DNA of 64,000 nucleotides from JBDTDV01 sp039922875 (GCA_039922875.1 JBDTDV010000067.1:1-64000), one strand, 5' to 3'; positions 22,086-34,107 are shown, counted from the first letter of the stretch. Translations and numbers: made by a program. The notes: a model not told the origin generated them from the sequence alone.

Positions 22086-23746
22086 AGCAGCGCACCCCGA
22101 CACCCATCGACGCGATAGCCGAGGAGTGGGTCGACACAGAGCTCGAGCTCTTTCCGGAGTACCACGTTTACCTCGGCCGGCCCGGTCGAGCCGGCGAGTA
22201 CGCCGACTACTCGCCGGAGGGCGCGCTGCGCGCCGCAGCTGCCGCGGCGCGCACGTTAGTGACGCTTCAGGCCGCCGAGCCGATGGACGACGTAGACCAG
22301 ATCACCAAGATGGATCTCGCCCGCGAACTTCAGCTGGCGATCGACAAGCATGAGGCCGGCTTCGAACAGCGCGACCTGAACGTCATCGCGTCCCCCGCGC
22401 AGGGGTTGCGCGACATCTTTGATCTGGTGCCGACCGCCTCCGTCGAAGACTGGAGCAACATCGCCAAGCGGATGCATAACCTTCCCGCTGCGATGGCCGG
22501 CTACATTCAGACCCTCCGCTCCGGGATCGCAGCCGGCAACGTCCCGGCGATCCGGCAGGTGACAGAGATCGTGACGCAGGCTAAGAAGCAAGTGGCCCAG
22601 ACCGGGTTCTTCTTCAGTCTCGCCGACGGTGCCAGGGCGGGGGAGCAGGAGTTGCCGGAGGCTCTGAACCGCGACCTGGCCGCCGGTGCCAGGGAATCGG
22701 CGCAGGCCTACGACGACCTGGCCCGGTTCCTCGCCGATGAGCTCGCGCCGCACGCCCCCGCTAAGGATGCTGTGGGCCGCGAGCTGTACGCCCTGGCCTC
22801 ACGTGACTTCCTCGGCGCGACGATCGACCTCGACGAGACCTATGACTGGGGTATCGAGGAACTCAGCCGAATGGTGGCGGAGCAGGAATCTGTCGCGCGA
22901 GAGATCAAGCCGGGCGCCTCCGTCGCCGAAGCCGTCGCGTTCCTCGACCAGGATCCAACCCGCAAGTTGCACAGCACCGCTGCACTCCAGAAATGGATGC
23001 AAGAGACCAGCGACGCAGCCATCACCGCATTGTCCAAAACGCATTTCGATATCCCGGATGAGGTCAAGAGGCTGGAGTGCATGATCGCACCCACTCAAGA
23101 GGGCGGCATCTACTACACCGGCCCTGCGGACGACTTCTCGCGCCCCGGCCGAATGTGGTGGAGTGTGCCTGAGGGGATCACCGAGTTCGACACCTGGCGC
23201 GAACTCACCACCGTGTACCACGAGGGTGTGCCCGGCCACCACCTGCAGATCGGAATGGCGACCTACAACAAGGCCATCCTGAATACCTGGCGTCGAACCG
23301 CTGGAACCTCAGGACACGCCGAAGGGTGGGCGCTGTACGCGGAGCGGCTGATGGAGCAGTTGGGTTATCTGAACGACCCGGCAGACCGCCTGGGCATGCT
23401 CGACGGTCAACGGATGCGCGCGGCACGCGTCGTGCTGGACATCGGGGTACACCTGGAGAAGACCCTTCCTGATGGCACCGGCCCCTGGACCGGTGAATTC
23501 GCGTTCGACTTTCTGGGCAAGAACGTCAACATGAACGCCAGTTTCGTGCGCTTCGAAGTCAACCGCTACCTCGGCTGGCCGGGGCAGGCACCGTCGTACA
23601 AGGTTGGCCAACGGATCTGGGAGCAGCTTCGCGACGAGTATCAGGCCCGCGAGGGCGCGGCTTTCGACATCAAGGCGTTCCACAAGAGGGCGCTGGATAT
23701 CGGCGGGGTCGGCCTGGACACGCTCCGCTTCGCGCTGCTGGGCTAA
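22043..23746 (+). CDS. DUF885 family protein (predicted metallopeptidase-like)
   Basis: This 567-residue protein of the DUF885 family is thought to be a zinc-dependent hydrolase or peptidase. The putative metal site is YHEGVPGHHLQIGM, followed by SGHAEGWALYAERLMEQLG; both are hallmarks of the family. There is no signal peptide. The N terminus reads MTNPGMTNPGMTNPE because the first 45 bases are three copies of a 15-bp unit, each with its own ATG (22043, 22058, 22073). Any of the three can serve as start; the first is 6 nt from a -10-like TAAGCT, the other two follow CCAGGA. The substrate is unknown. Confidence 0.9.
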   Translation: MTNPGMTNPGMTNPEQRTPTPIDAIAEEWVDTELELFPEYHVYLGRPGRAGEYADYSPEGALRAAAAAARTLVTLQAAEPMDDVDQITKMDLARELQLAIDKHEAGFEQRDLNVIASPAQGLRDIFDLVPTASVEDWSNIAKRMHNLPAAMAGYIQTLRSGIAAGNVPAIRQVTEIVTQAKKQVAQTGFFFSLADGARAGEQELPEALNRDLAAGARESAQAYDDLARFLADELAPHAPAKDAVGRELYALASRDFLGATIDLDETYDWGIEELSRMVAEQESVAREIKPGASVAEAVAFLDQDPTRKLHSTAALQKWMQETSDAAITALSKTHFDIPDEVKRLECMIAPTQEGGIYYTGPADDFSRPGRMWWSVPEGITEFDTWRELTTVYHEGVPGHHLQIGMATYNKAILNTWRRTAGTSGHAEGWALYAERLMEQLGYLNDPADRLGMLDGQRMRAARVVLDIGVHLEKTLPDGTGPWTGEFAFDFLGKNVNMNASFVRFEVNRYLGWPGQAPSYKVGQRIWEQLRDEYQAREGAAFDIKAFHKRALDIGGVGLDTLRFALLG

Positions 23747-24903
23747 CCAACGGTCCAAGGCAAGATCAGACTGTCTGCCTCGTCGCCGGAGACGACCCCG
23801 GCCGGCGGGCAGACCAGCACCCCGTCGGCTTCGGCCAGGCCGCGCAGCATCCCGGAACCGGAACGCCCGGTCGGCACCGCTGCCTGGCCGACAAGCCGAT
23901 AGGGGCTGAGTCTGCTTCGTCCCGGAGTCCCGCGCAGATCCTGGGCAACCACGACCCTCTGAAGCGTCGGCTCGGCAGCGCCGCTCAATCCGGCCAATAG
24001 CGGCTGCACCAGGGTGAGCATGCCCATCATCGCTGCCAGGGGATTCCCCGGCAGCCCCACCAGCAGCCGGCCGTCGATCAGCCGAGCTAGCAGGCTCGGC
24101 GCACCCGGTCTCATCGCGATACCGTCGACCAGCAGCGTAGCGCCGAGCTTTGCCAGGGCCGGGTGCAGATGATCGGCCCGAGAATGACCGGTGCCGCCGG
24201 TGGTGATCACCAGGTCAGCCGAGCCGGCTCCGGCTGAAATCGTCTCGGCCAACAGATCCAGGTTGTCGGCCAGTCGATGTCGACTGACGATGTCGCCGCC
24301 GAGCATCCGTACGAAGGACGGCAGTTGTGGGCCGAAGCTGTCCCGAACGCGGCCGGCCACCGGGATACCCGATTCCACCACCTCATCGCCGGTGAGGATC
24401 AGACTCACCCCGGGCCTAGGCAGCACGGAGAGGGTGTCGTGTCCGCAGACCGCCGCAACGGCCACCTGTGCCGGATTCAGCCGGGTCCCCGAGGCGAGTA
24501 CCAGCTCGGCCTGCCTCGCTTCCTCGCCTGCCGCGCGGACGTTCTCTGCCTGCTTCGGCTCGTCTGGCCGGGCTTGCCCGGTCGGGGTCAAGACGCCGTC
24601 ACGGGTAGCGCCGTGTTCGCTACGCAGGATGCCGTGGGTCTGCTCGGGCACGTGGCCGCCGGTTACGATCGGTGCGGCCTGACCGGGTTGGAGCCGGTCA
24701 GCGGCGACCAGTACCCACGGCGCCGGGCCGGACACCGCCCAGCCGTCCATGGCGGATGAAGCGTAATGCGGCACATCGCACAGCGCGCGCAGGTCTGCGG
24801 CAAGGGTGCGCCCGACCGCGTCCGGCAGCGGCACCTCAACCGGTGCCAGGCGCGTCGGCAGCCGGTAGCTTCGGGCCCGCACATCGTGCCACGTGTTGGT
24901 CAC
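23743..24903 (-). CDS. moeA: Molybdopterin molybdotransferase
   Basis: MoeA inserts molybdate into adenylylated molybdopterin to form molybdenum cofactor. The chosen start is GTG at 24903, which overlaps the stop of the upstream DUF6457 gene by 4 nt (GTGA), giving 386 residues; the longer open frame would overlap that gene heavily. Motifs are DVPHYASSAMDGWAV (N-terminal domain), the MPT-binding block LILTGDEV, VITTGGTGHSRADHL, MRPGAPS and GLPGNPLAAMMG. TGGTGHSRAD replaces the more usual TGGVSVGxxD, a variant seen in some actinobacterial MoeA-like proteins. It works with mobA and the formate dehydrogenase genes nearby. Confidence 0.93.
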   Translation of the reverse strand: MTNTWHDVRARSYRLPTRLAPVEVPLPDAVGRTLAADLRALCDVPHYASSAMDGWAVSGPAPWVLVAADRLQPGQAAPIVTGGHVPEQTHGILRSEHGATRDGVLTPTGQARPDEPKQAENVRAAGEEARQAELVLASGTRLNPAQVAVAAVCGHDTLSVLPRPGVSLILTGDEVVESGIPVAGRVRDSFGPQLPSFVRMLGGDIVSRHRLADNLDLLAETISAGAGSADLVITTGGTGHSRADHLHPALAKLGATLLVDGIAMRPGAPSLLARLIDGRLLVGLPGNPLAAMMGMLTLVQPLLAGLSGAAEPTLQRVVVAQDLRGTPGRSRLSPYRLVGQAAVPTGRSGSGMLRGLAEADGVLVCPPAGVVSGDEADSLILPWTVG

Positions 24904-25229
24904 CGTGCGGGCTGCTCCGGCCGGCCGTCTTCGGACGATTGGGCGTCGCGGCACATCCGAAGCGCCACGGCCGTCGCCGCCTGCACCGGATCTTCTCCGT
25001 CGCCGGCACCGGGGCCTGCCGCGGCCCGGCCTGCCGCGGCCCGGCCGGCCGCGTACCCGACCAGGAAGGTGGTCACCGGAGCGGCTGGCCGAGCCACCGC
25101 GTGCGCCGCCCGGCCGGCGAGCCCAAGAATCGCGTGGATGTCCACGTCTAATCCGCCGATATCCAGTTCCTCGGCCAATCGCCTCGACCAGGTGTCGAGA
25201 ACCTCATCATCATCTTTTCGGCTGTCCAT
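24900..25229 (-). CDS. DUF6457-like small protein in the molybdenum cofactor operon
   Basis: This 109-residue protein has no recognised catalytic motif. It begins MDSRKDDDEVLDTWSRRLAEELDI and has a predicted helical, alanine-rich middle with an AAGRA repeat, followed by a hydrophilic tail. Small proteins of this type are regularly encoded between moeA and mobA in actinobacteria, which suggests an accessory role in cofactor maturation, not proven. The ATG at 25229 follows AGGGAGA, a good ribosome site. Its stop overlaps the moeA GTG. The alanine-rich region is encoded by a 15-bp tandem repeat, so its length may vary between strains. Confidence 0.78.
   Translation of the reverse strand: MDSRKDDDEVLDTWSRRLAEELDIGGLDVDIHAILGLAGRAAHAVARPAAPVTTFLVGYAAGRAAAGRAAAGPGAGDGEDPVQAATAVALRMCRDAQSSEDGRPEQPAR
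25013..25053 (-). repeat. 15-bp tandem repeat inside the DUF6457 gene
   Basis: Two exact copies of a 15-bp unit (25013-25027 and 25028-25042) plus a degenerate third encode AAGRA AAGRA AAGPG. The unit is a multiple of three, so copy-number changes would keep the frame. Confidence 0.85.
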
Positions 25230-25244
25230 ACTGTCTCCCTTTCG

Positions 25245-25865
25245 TCACGGTTCGGATGAACCGGATTGCTTTGGCTCGGTCAACCCCAAGCGGGCGGCAT
25301 CCGCCCAGGTGTCGACATCCGCCGTCGATCCATCAGGGACGACGACCGGAATCAGATTCAATCCGTTGATCAGGCGGAACACCGGCAGTCCGCTCAGACC
25401 AGCAGGGGACCGGTTCAGAGCGATCGCGGCGCGCAACGCGGTGCTCCGGTAGACGGCGACCAGCGGCTGTCGGCGGCCGGCCTCCACCGCGATGACGCCG
25501 TCCACATCAGGTGGGATGGGAAACTTCGCTAGGAGAACCGGCACCGCGGCGGCGACACCGGGCATATCACAGGCCAGTACTACGGTGAATCCGTTTGGAT
25601 CATTCGGCCGATCGGAAAGAGCGGCCATCCCGGCAGCGATTCCAGCCGCCGGGCCGCCGAACGGTGGGGACTCCCTGGTGATTCGCACCGCCGCCGGGAC
25701 TCGGCCGGTGAGCACCGTGCCCACGACCACGACGTCTTCAGCGTCGCGAACCGCCGCAAGACTGCGGTCCAAGAGGGTATGCCCGCCGTCGACGAACTCG
25801 GCCTTCGGCACCCCGTCTAGTCGAGACGATCTGCCTCCGGCCAGAACAATGGCGTCGAAGAGCAC
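25245..25865 (-). CDS. mobA: Molybdenum cofactor guanylyltransferase (MobA-like)
   Basis: This nucleotidyltransferase links GMP to molybdopterin to give the guanine dinucleotide form used by formate dehydrogenases. It has 206 residues. The nucleotide-binding motif IVLAGGRSSRLDGVPKAEF is at the N terminus; SPPFGGPAAGIAAGM and VVLACDMPG (metal-binding Asp) follow. The start is GTG at 25865, 11 bp after the cupin stop, with a weak ribosome site, so coupling is likely. The C-terminal half is less conserved. The FdhF-type enzyme nearby is a plausible recipient of the cofactor. Confidence 0.92.
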   Translation of the reverse strand: MLFDAIVLAGGRSSRLDGVPKAEFVDGGHTLLDRSLAAVRDAEDVVVVGTVLTGRVPAAVRITRESPPFGGPAAGIAAGMAALSDRPNDPNGFTVVLACDMPGVAAAVPVLLAKFPIPPDVDGVIAVEAGRRQPLVAVYRSTALRAAIALNRSPAGLSGLPVFRLINGLNLIPVVVPDGSTADVDTWADAARLGLTEPKQSGSSEP

Positions 25866-25876
25866 GAGCGAACCGA

Positions 25877-26236
25877 TCAGGCAGCGATAAGCAGGGTGAG
25901 CAGAACGTGACTCGGTTCGCGCGCGACAAGTGCGTGCGGAACCCGGGCGGCAATGTGGATGAGGCCGCCGGGCAGATATTCCCTGGCTGTTCCACCGACC
26001 GCGATCTCGACCGCACCGGTCAGCACCTGAATCAGGATCGGTGCGCCGGCAGTATGCTCGCGCAATTCCTGACCGGCGTCGAATCCGATCAGCACGATTC
26101 TGGCTCCTGGTGCCTCCAACACCCGCTTGGTAGCGAGCTTCGCCGGATTGATCGGGACGAGCTCGGTGAGTCCGGCCAGGTTTGTCGAGACGGACAGCGC
26201 GGGTGATGTGGGAGTATCGGATGCCGGAACGGGCAC
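25877..26236 (-). CDS. Cupin-domain protein
   Basis: This 119-residue single-domain cupin contains the typical spaced motif GFDAGQELREHTAGAPILIQVLTG with a metal-ligand-like His, then GGLIHIAARVPHAL with a second His. It may bind a metal, but the first cupin motif has only one clear His. The GTG at 26236 is chosen because AGGA lies 9 nt upstream and it begins 11 bp after the OsmC stop; the longer open frame would overlap the OsmC gene by 67 bp. It could act in redox stress with its OsmC neighbour or be a small sensor; function unknown. Confidence 0.78.
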   Translation of the reverse strand: MPVPASDTPTSPALSVSTNLAGLTELVPINPAKLATKRVLEAPGARIVLIGFDAGQELREHTAGAPILIQVLTGAVEIAVGGTAREYLPGGLIHIAARVPHALVAREPSHVLLTLLIAA

Positions 26237-26247
26237 GAAGATGTGTC

Positions 26248-26691
26248 CTATTCCGTCACGAGTGTGGCGTCGACCGTGATCGTGGTGCCGGCGAACAGAC
26301 GCGAAATCGGGCAAAGCGCTGATGCCTGGTCGATGATTGCCTGAAAGTCGCTGTCTTCCAGTCCGGGCACGATGGCCTTCACGGTGAGTGCGGAGGAGAC
26401 CACGGTCGGCACACCATCTACCGCGTCCAAGGTCACCGTCGAGGAAACGGTCAACTTCTGCGGGGTCAGCTTGTGCTCACCGAGGCACAGCGACAACGCC
26501 ATCGAATAGCAGGACGAGTGCGCGGCGGCGGCGAGCTCTTCCGGGCTGGTCTTACCACCGGGGCGTTCGGTACGCGCGGCCCACGTCACCGGCAATTCGC
26601 CCAATGCTCCGCTGTGCCCGGTAATCGCTCCCTTGCCGGCGTTGAGGGATCCCTCCCAGATTGTTTCAGCAGTACGTTCTGCGATGCTCAT
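26248..26691 (-). CDS. OsmC-family peroxiredoxin
   Basis: This 147-residue thiol peroxidase reduces organic hydroperoxides. The two redox-active cysteines are present: one in AAAAHSSCYSMALS, the other in SALCPISRLF. An N-terminal WEGSLNAGKGAITGHSG segment is typical of OsmC. The ATG at 26691 has GGAGA about 7 nt upstream. It heads the minus-strand block OsmC-cupin-mobA-DUF6457-moeA, with gaps of 11-15 bp, so peroxide defence and molybdenum cofactor genes may share a transcript. The specific type (OsmC versus Ohr) cannot be settled by eye; OsmC is favoured. Confidence 0.9.
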   Translation of the reverse strand: MSIAERTAETIWEGSLNAGKGAITGHSGALGELPVTWAARTERPGGKTSPEELAAAAHSSCYSMALSLCLGEHKLTPQKLTVSSTVTLDAVDGVPTVVSSALTVKAIVPGLEDSDFQAIIDQASALCPISRLFAGTTITVDATLVTE

Positions 26692-26935
26692 GGCGGTTCT
26701 CCGACCTAATAGAAATGATCTTTCTCATGAAAAGTATCAGGAACGCCTGGCAAGTTTCTACCTGTCGCCGGCGTGCTCCGCTCCCGCCGGCCCGCTTCGG
26801 ACTCTCTGCAGTCTCGAGCGCTGTTGGAAAACAACTTTCTGCGCCCCTGGACTTTCTGCGCCGCTGGGAGAACATCACGATCCAGCGCCCTCCCACGGCC
26901 TTGCTACTGCTCGGATTAGCTGATAGGCATGGGCT

Positions 26936-27808
26936 GTGGGACGAATAACGGCTAGGCGGCAGATTACCCGAGTGACGGTGGGGGATCGTCGCGCCTCGCG
27001 CGAAGACTTCCTGGCGGTCGAAGAACCCTTGGAAATCCGGGTGGGCGGGCGATCGCTGGCCATTACAATGCGCACTCCGGGACACGACGTGGAACTTGCT
27101 GCGGGGTTCCTGGTATCAGAAGGGGTGATCAGCCACCGCGACGATCTCGACGCGGCGCGGTACTGTGCCGGTGCGACCGAAGAAGGCCTGAACACCTACA
27201 ACGTCTTGGATCTGACGCTCGCCCCCGGTGTGCCGGCACCGGACCCGAGCCTGGAACGGGCCTTTTTTACGACCAGTTCCTGCGGGCTGTGCGGCAAGGC
27301 CAGCATTGATGCGGTGCGAACCCGCTCCTCCTACGAGGTGCAGGCCGACCCGCTTCGGATCAATCCGGCGGTTCTGGTGACGTTCCCCGACCGGCTGCGT
27401 GCCGAGCAGGCGGTATTCGACAAGACCGGCGGACTGCACGCGGCCGGCCTGTTCGACGCGCAGACCGGAGAACTTCTCGTGCTTCGCGAGGACGTCGGCA
27501 GACACAACGCCGTCGACAAGGTGGTCGGTTGGGCGTTGCAAGCCGGCCGCGTGCCGTTGCGCGGTACAGTCTTAATGGTGTCCGGTCGCGCCAGCTTCGA
27601 ATTGACCCAAAAGGCATCCATGGCCGGAATCCCGTTCCTGGCCGCGGTGTCGGCCCCCTCGTCGCTTGCCGCCGAGTTGGCCACCGAACTCGGAATGACC
27701 CTGGTCGGGTTCCTGCGCGGAAACTCAATGGTGATCTACTCCGGCGCGGAACGTGTCGACGACCAGGCCAACGCAACACATCTCATCAGTGAAGGCAGTG
27801 CAGTATGA
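26936..27808 (+). CDS. fdhD: Formate dehydrogenase accessory sulfurtransferase FdhD
   Basis: FdhD passes sulfur from a cysteine desulfurase to the molybdenum cofactor before it enters formate dehydrogenase. It has 290 residues. The catalytic CxxC is in FFTTSSCGLCGKASID; other family motifs are GHDVELAAGFLVSEGVI, KTGGLHAAGLFD, REDVGRHNAVDKVVGWAL and VSGRASFEL. The start is GTG at 26936; a TAGGCA box (26924-26929) lies 6 nt upstream and there is no ribosome site, so it may be leaderless, although the box lacks the final T. The stop overlaps the fdhF start by 4 nt (ATGA), coupling chaperone and enzyme. The 244-bp gap before it holds the divergent OsmC and fdhD promoters but no further gene. Confidence 0.95.
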   Translation: MGRITARRQITRVTVGDRRASREDFLAVEEPLEIRVGGRSLAITMRTPGHDVELAAGFLVSEGVISHRDDLDAARYCAGATEEGLNTYNVLDLTLAPGVPAPDPSLERAFFTTSSCGLCGKASIDAVRTRSSYEVQADPLRINPAVLVTFPDRLRAEQAVFDKTGGLHAAGLFDAQTGELLVLREDVGRHNAVDKVVGWALQAGRVPLRGTVLMVSGRASFELTQKASMAGIPFLAAVSAPSSLAAELATELGMTLVGFLRGNSMVIYSGAERVDDQANATHLISEGSAV

Positions 27809-30128
27809 CGAGCAAACCACCGGTCGCAGACGTGACCGACGACGACATCGAAGTTTCTGAGCCGAAGGTTGCCGCGGCAGGGATACCGGGTGTGACCCAC
27901 TCCATGGTTCCCGCATTCAAGGAAATGGGCGTCAGCCGGAGCCTCAAGCTGCTTGGTTCGATGAACCAAAAAGACGGCTTCGACTGCATGAGTTGCGCGT
28001 GGCCGGATCCATCCCACCGAAAAGTTGCCGAGTTCTGCGAGAACGGTGCGAAGGCGGTCACCTGGGAGGCCACACCGTTGACCATCCCCACCTCGTTCTG
28101 GGCGGAGCACTCCATAACCGATCTGCTGACCAAGTCGGAGTACTGGCTGGGCATGCAGGGCAGACTGGTCGAGCCAGTATACAAACCATCTGGCTCCGAT
28201 CACTATCAGCCGATCAGCTGGGAAGACGCCTTCACCCTGGTCGCTGAGAAGCTGAACGGCCTCGACTCACCCGATCAGGCAGCGTTCTACACCAGCGGTC
28301 GCACCGCGAACGAAACGGCATTCGCCTATCAGCTGTTCGTGCGCGCGTTCGGAACCAATAACTTGCCGGACTGCTCGAATATGTGCCATGAGTCGACCGG
28401 ACTGGCTATGGGCCAGACCATCGGAGTCGGCAAATCCACCATCCTCTACGATGACTTCGAGAAGTCCGATCTGATCATCATCATGGGTCAGAACCCCGGT
28501 ACCAATCACCCGCGCATGCTCACCGCGCTGGAAGATGCCAAACGGGCCGGAGCGAAAATCGTCGCGATCAACCCGATGCCGGAGGCCGGCCTGCTGCGGT
28601 ACAAGAACCCGCAGCGGGTGCGCGGGGTCATTGGCAAGGGGACCGACCTGGCCGACCAGTTCCTGAAGATCCGGCTCGGCGGAGATATGGCGCTGATGCA
28701 GGCCGTCTCCAAGCGGGTTCTCGAGGCGGAAGCCGCCCATCCCGGGACGGTCCTGGACCACGCGTTCCTGGACAGGTATTGCCTGGGCCTGGAGGAGTTC
28801 GCACTCCACCTGGCCAGTCTCGACGAGAGCGAGGTGCTTGAGGCGACCGGTCTGACCTCGGCCGAGATCGACGAACTCGCTGCTCGATACCTGGCCGCCG
28901 ATAACGTCATCATTACCTGGGCCATGGGACTCACCCAGCACAAGAAGGCCGTCCCGACCATCAAGGAAGTCATCAATCTGCTGCTCCTGCGCGGCAACAT
29001 CGGCAAGCCAGGAGCCGGCGCCTCGCCGATCCGCGGTCATAGCAATGTGCAGGGCGACCGGACCATGGGGATCTGGGAACAGATGCCGCCAGAATTCCTC
29101 GATGCGCTGCAGGCCGAGTTCAACTTCGACCCGCCGCGCGAGATCGGCGTGGACGCGGTCGAAGGCATCCGGGCCATGCAGCGCGGCGACATCAAGGTCT
29201 GGTTTGCCGTCGGCGGCAACATGGTCGCAGCGATCTCCGATTCCGTAGCGGCCGAGGCCGCGATGCAGAAGACCGAACTCACTGTGCAGGTCTCCACCAA
29301 GCTGAACCGCTCGCACGCGGTCATCGGTGACGAGGCGCTGATCCTGCCGACGATGGGCCGCACCGAGATTGACCTGCAGGCATCCGGGCCACAATTCATC
29401 TCGGTAGAAGACTCCGTCTGCGCGGTGCACGCATCGCGCGGGCGGATCGACCCGGTGGCGCCTGGCCTGTTGTCCGAGATCTCGATCGTCACTCGGCTGG
29501 CCAGGGCGGTGCTCGGCGACAAGGTCCAGGTGGACTGGGCCGGCTTCGAACGGGATTACGACACCATCAGGGAGCACATCGCACATGTTGTTCCCGGCTG
29601 CGCGGACTACAACACCCTGGTTCGCCAGGATGGCGGATTCGTACTCCCGCACGGACCGAGAGATTCGAGGACCTTCCCGACTCCGACCGGCAAGGCGATG
29701 ATCACGGTGAACCACCTTGAGCACATCGACTGCCCGCCCGGACGGCTGATCCTGCAGACGTTGCGTTCCCACGATCAGTTCAACACCACCATTTACGGAC
29801 TGAACGACCGTTACCGCGGGATCAAGAAGGGCCGGAAGGTGATCTTCATCAACCCGGCCGATCTCGCCGAACTCGGGTTGGCCGACGGCCAGTCGATCGA
29901 CGTGTTCAGCGAGTGGGCGGGTCAGCCGGATCGGGTGCTGAAAGAGTTCAGGGCGGTCTCCTACCCGACCGCCAGGGGCTGCGCCGCCGCGTACTTCCCC
30001 GAGGCGAATGCTCTGGTCCCGTTGGACAGCACGGCAGAGGGCAGCAACACGCCGGTGTCGAAGGCCATCATCATCCGGATCGAGCCGGCCGGCACCCACG
30101 AACAGCATCACGCCGAAGCGGAGATGGC

Positions 30129-30147
<19 letters not shown>
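27805..30147 (+). CDS. FdhF/YdeP-family molybdopterin oxidoreductase (formate dehydrogenase-like)
   Basis: This is a 780-residue cytoplasmic molybdenum or tungsten oxidoreductase with no Tat signal. An N-terminal 4Fe-4S-type segment GFDCMSCAWPDP (Cys61, Cys64) and EFCENGAKAV is the hallmark of the YdeP branch. The residue at the active-site region is in NLPDCSNMCHESTGLAMG, with Cys instead of selenocysteine. Further motifs are GQNPGTNHPRML, RGHSNVQGDRTMG and a C-terminal dinucleotide-binding segment. YdeP-like proteins have uncertain substrates; formate oxidation is likely because fdhD is coupled to it, but no beta or gamma subunit is present. Its 3' end overlaps aconitase on the other strand by 19 bp. 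Confidence 0.9.
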
Positions 30148-32924
<2,777 letters not shown>

Positions 32925-32954
32925 CTGGCACCTCCGGTTGCGCGCTTTGACCCC

Positions 32955-32983
32955 ATCGTCCGGCAGCTACCGATGCAAGTCAA
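32955..32983 (-). promoter_or_regulatory. Candidate acnA promoter
   Basis: On the minus strand TTGACT (32983-32978) is separated by 17 nt from GACGAT (32960-32955). The -35 matches TTGACA at five of six positions; the -10 is weak. A transcript would start near 32948 and carry a leader of about 25 nt with GGAGGTG. Confidence 0.42.
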
Positions 32984-33062
32984 CCTTTCGTCGATAGCCG
33001 AACACCAGCCAGAGATATCCTGGAGTGAGCAGCATGCCTGCTATCGCGAGAAAGGAAGCACG

Positions 33063-33404
33063 ATGAGCGAGACCGTTTACCACCCCACCACACCGGCATT
33101 GGCCGCCCGGCGCAAGGAGCTTGCTCCGGAAACCCACGAGGCGTTCGAGCAATTCAGCCGACAGGTGTTCGCAAACGGAGCGCTGGACGAAAAGACCAAA
33201 CAACTCATCGCGGTCGCGGTCGCCCATGTGACCCAGTGCCCTTACTGCATCAACGGCCACACGAAGCTCGCCAAGCGCAAGGGCGCGAGTTCCCAAGAGA
33301 TCATGGAAGCGATCTGGGTCGCTGCCGAGATGCGAGCAGGCGGTGCCTACGCGCACTCGACTCTCGCCCTGCACGCACTGGGCGAGGATGCGGCGAAAGA
33401 CTAA
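33063..33404 (+). CDS. AhpD-like carboxymuconolactone decarboxylase family protein
   Basis: This 113-residue small all-helical protein has the AhpD redox core VAHVTQCPYCINGHTKLAKRKG, with a CxxC pair and the conserved His. Such proteins act as alkylhydroperoxidases or general disulfide carriers, not as true carboxymuconolactone decarboxylases. The ATG at 33063 is set by AAAGGAAG just upstream; the longer open frame is rejected. A TATCCT -10-like box is at 33016-33021. Its stop TAA overlaps the stop of the convergent regulator gene (33401), so the pair is packed tail to tail, and the regulator could be functionally connected to oxidative stress. Confidence 0.9.
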   Translation: MSETVYHPTTPALAARRKELAPETHEAFEQFSRQVFANGALDEKTKQLIAVAVAHVTQCPYCINGHTKLAKRKGASSQEIMEAIWVAAEMRAGGAYAHSTLALHALGEDAAKD

Positions 33405-34066
33405 CCAGCCTGTTGGTGCAGCTGGACGACGCAGACATCCGGTTCGACGAAGGGGTTCAGGCTCACGTCCGCGGCATCGCGCCCGAAACCGGCCATCGCC
33501 CCGTACAGCAGACCCAGATGAATCGAGCACACCACTTCGCGGTGGTCGACCGCAATGTCGCGGAATGGACAGGACAGAAGCCTGATGTCCTCGTCGGATT
33601 CCGGCGTGCGCGCCTCCGGTTCAAAGCCTAAGAGGTCGAGAACGCGCACGAGCTGCTGTGAGGTATCGCCGTCGTGTGCGCCGGCGAGAGCCGAGACGTA
33701 CGAGTCACCCCAATGCTCGCCGGCCAGGATGCCGCGGGCGCGGCCGCCGTCAGCGTCACGCGACAGTGCATCGGTCAGCACCAGGGCGAGCTGGCGGGTG
33801 GTGTCCTGCTCGCGGGCGCGGGGGTCAGCGACATAGGTGATCGGTGGTCGGCCCCGGCGGCCCTCCCGGTCGATCTGTCGCCTGATCAGTTTGGCGTTTT
33901 CCAGATGTTCCAGGTGAAAGCGAGCCGTTGTCACATGCAGTCCGACCTTTGCCGCAATCTCGGAGGCATTCAACGGGTGATCCGAACCAAGCAGGAGTTC
34001 CAGAACCTCCCGGCGCACCTTGGACGCCAGAGCCGCTTCGCGGCCGGTATCTGCGTCCTCGCTCAT
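33401..34066 (-). CDS. HTH transcriptional regulator with a cysteine-containing sensor domain (SufR/ArsR-like)
   Basis: This 221-residue regulator has an N-terminal winged helix (about residues 14-85: SKVRREVLELLLGS, NASEIAAKVGLHVTTARFHLEHLENAKLI, GRRGRPPITY). The C-terminal domain contains three cysteines: SCPF, then VVCSIHLGLLYGAM 13 residues later, then PDVCVVQ 31 residues after that. This layout resembles Fe-S sensing regulators of the SufR type, though SufR normally has four cysteines. The start at 34066 has GAGGGG upstream; an ATG at 34084 has none. An inverted repeat TAAAATC-N8-GATTTTA lies over its promoter, pointing to autoregulation. Its targets are unknown; the AhpD-like gene is convergent. 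Confidence 0.86.
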   Translation of the reverse strand: MSEDADTGREAALASKVRREVLELLLGSDHPLNASEIAAKVGLHVTTARFHLEHLENAKLIRRQIDREGRRGRPPITYVADPRAREQDTTRQLALVLTDALSRDADGGRARGILAGEHWGDSYVSALAGAHDGDTSQQLVRVLDLLGFEPEARTPESDEDIRLLSCPFRDIAVDHREVVCSIHLGLLYGAMAGFGRDAADVSLNPFVEPDVCVVQLHQQAG

Positions 34067-34090
34067 GCTTCGCCCCTCAATCATCGATTA

Positions 34091-34096
34091 ACAGTA
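34091..34096 (-). promoter_or_regulatory. Candidate -10 box (TACTGT) for the HTH regulator gene
   Basis: Read on the minus strand, TACTGT at 34096-34091 fits TANNNT and would place the transcript start near 34085, with an 18-nt leader carrying GAGGGG before the ATG at 34066. Confidence 0.4.
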
Positions 34097-34107
34097 GCAT
34101 TCGCCTC

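Noticed and set aside
26248..26691. Calling the OsmC-family gene Ohr
   Set aside because: Both share the two cysteines; no MarR-type OhrR gene is adjacent and the N-terminal pattern is closer to OsmC.
26692..26935. Small frames between OsmC and fdhD
   Set aside because: Short frames in several phases without ribosome sites; nothing beyond divergent promoters is supported.
28267..30111. Long minus-strand open frame of 614 codons inside the FdhF gene
   Set aside because: It is the antisense shadow of a clear molybdopterin oxidoreductase; the translation has no family motif and shows the low-complexity pattern of reverse-frame high-GC DNA.
32947..32952. TTGACC as a + strand -35 for the AhpD-like gene
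   Set aside because: No TANNNT box lies at a suitable distance; TATCCT at 33016 is a better -10 for that gene, and the minus-strand TTGACT fits acnA.
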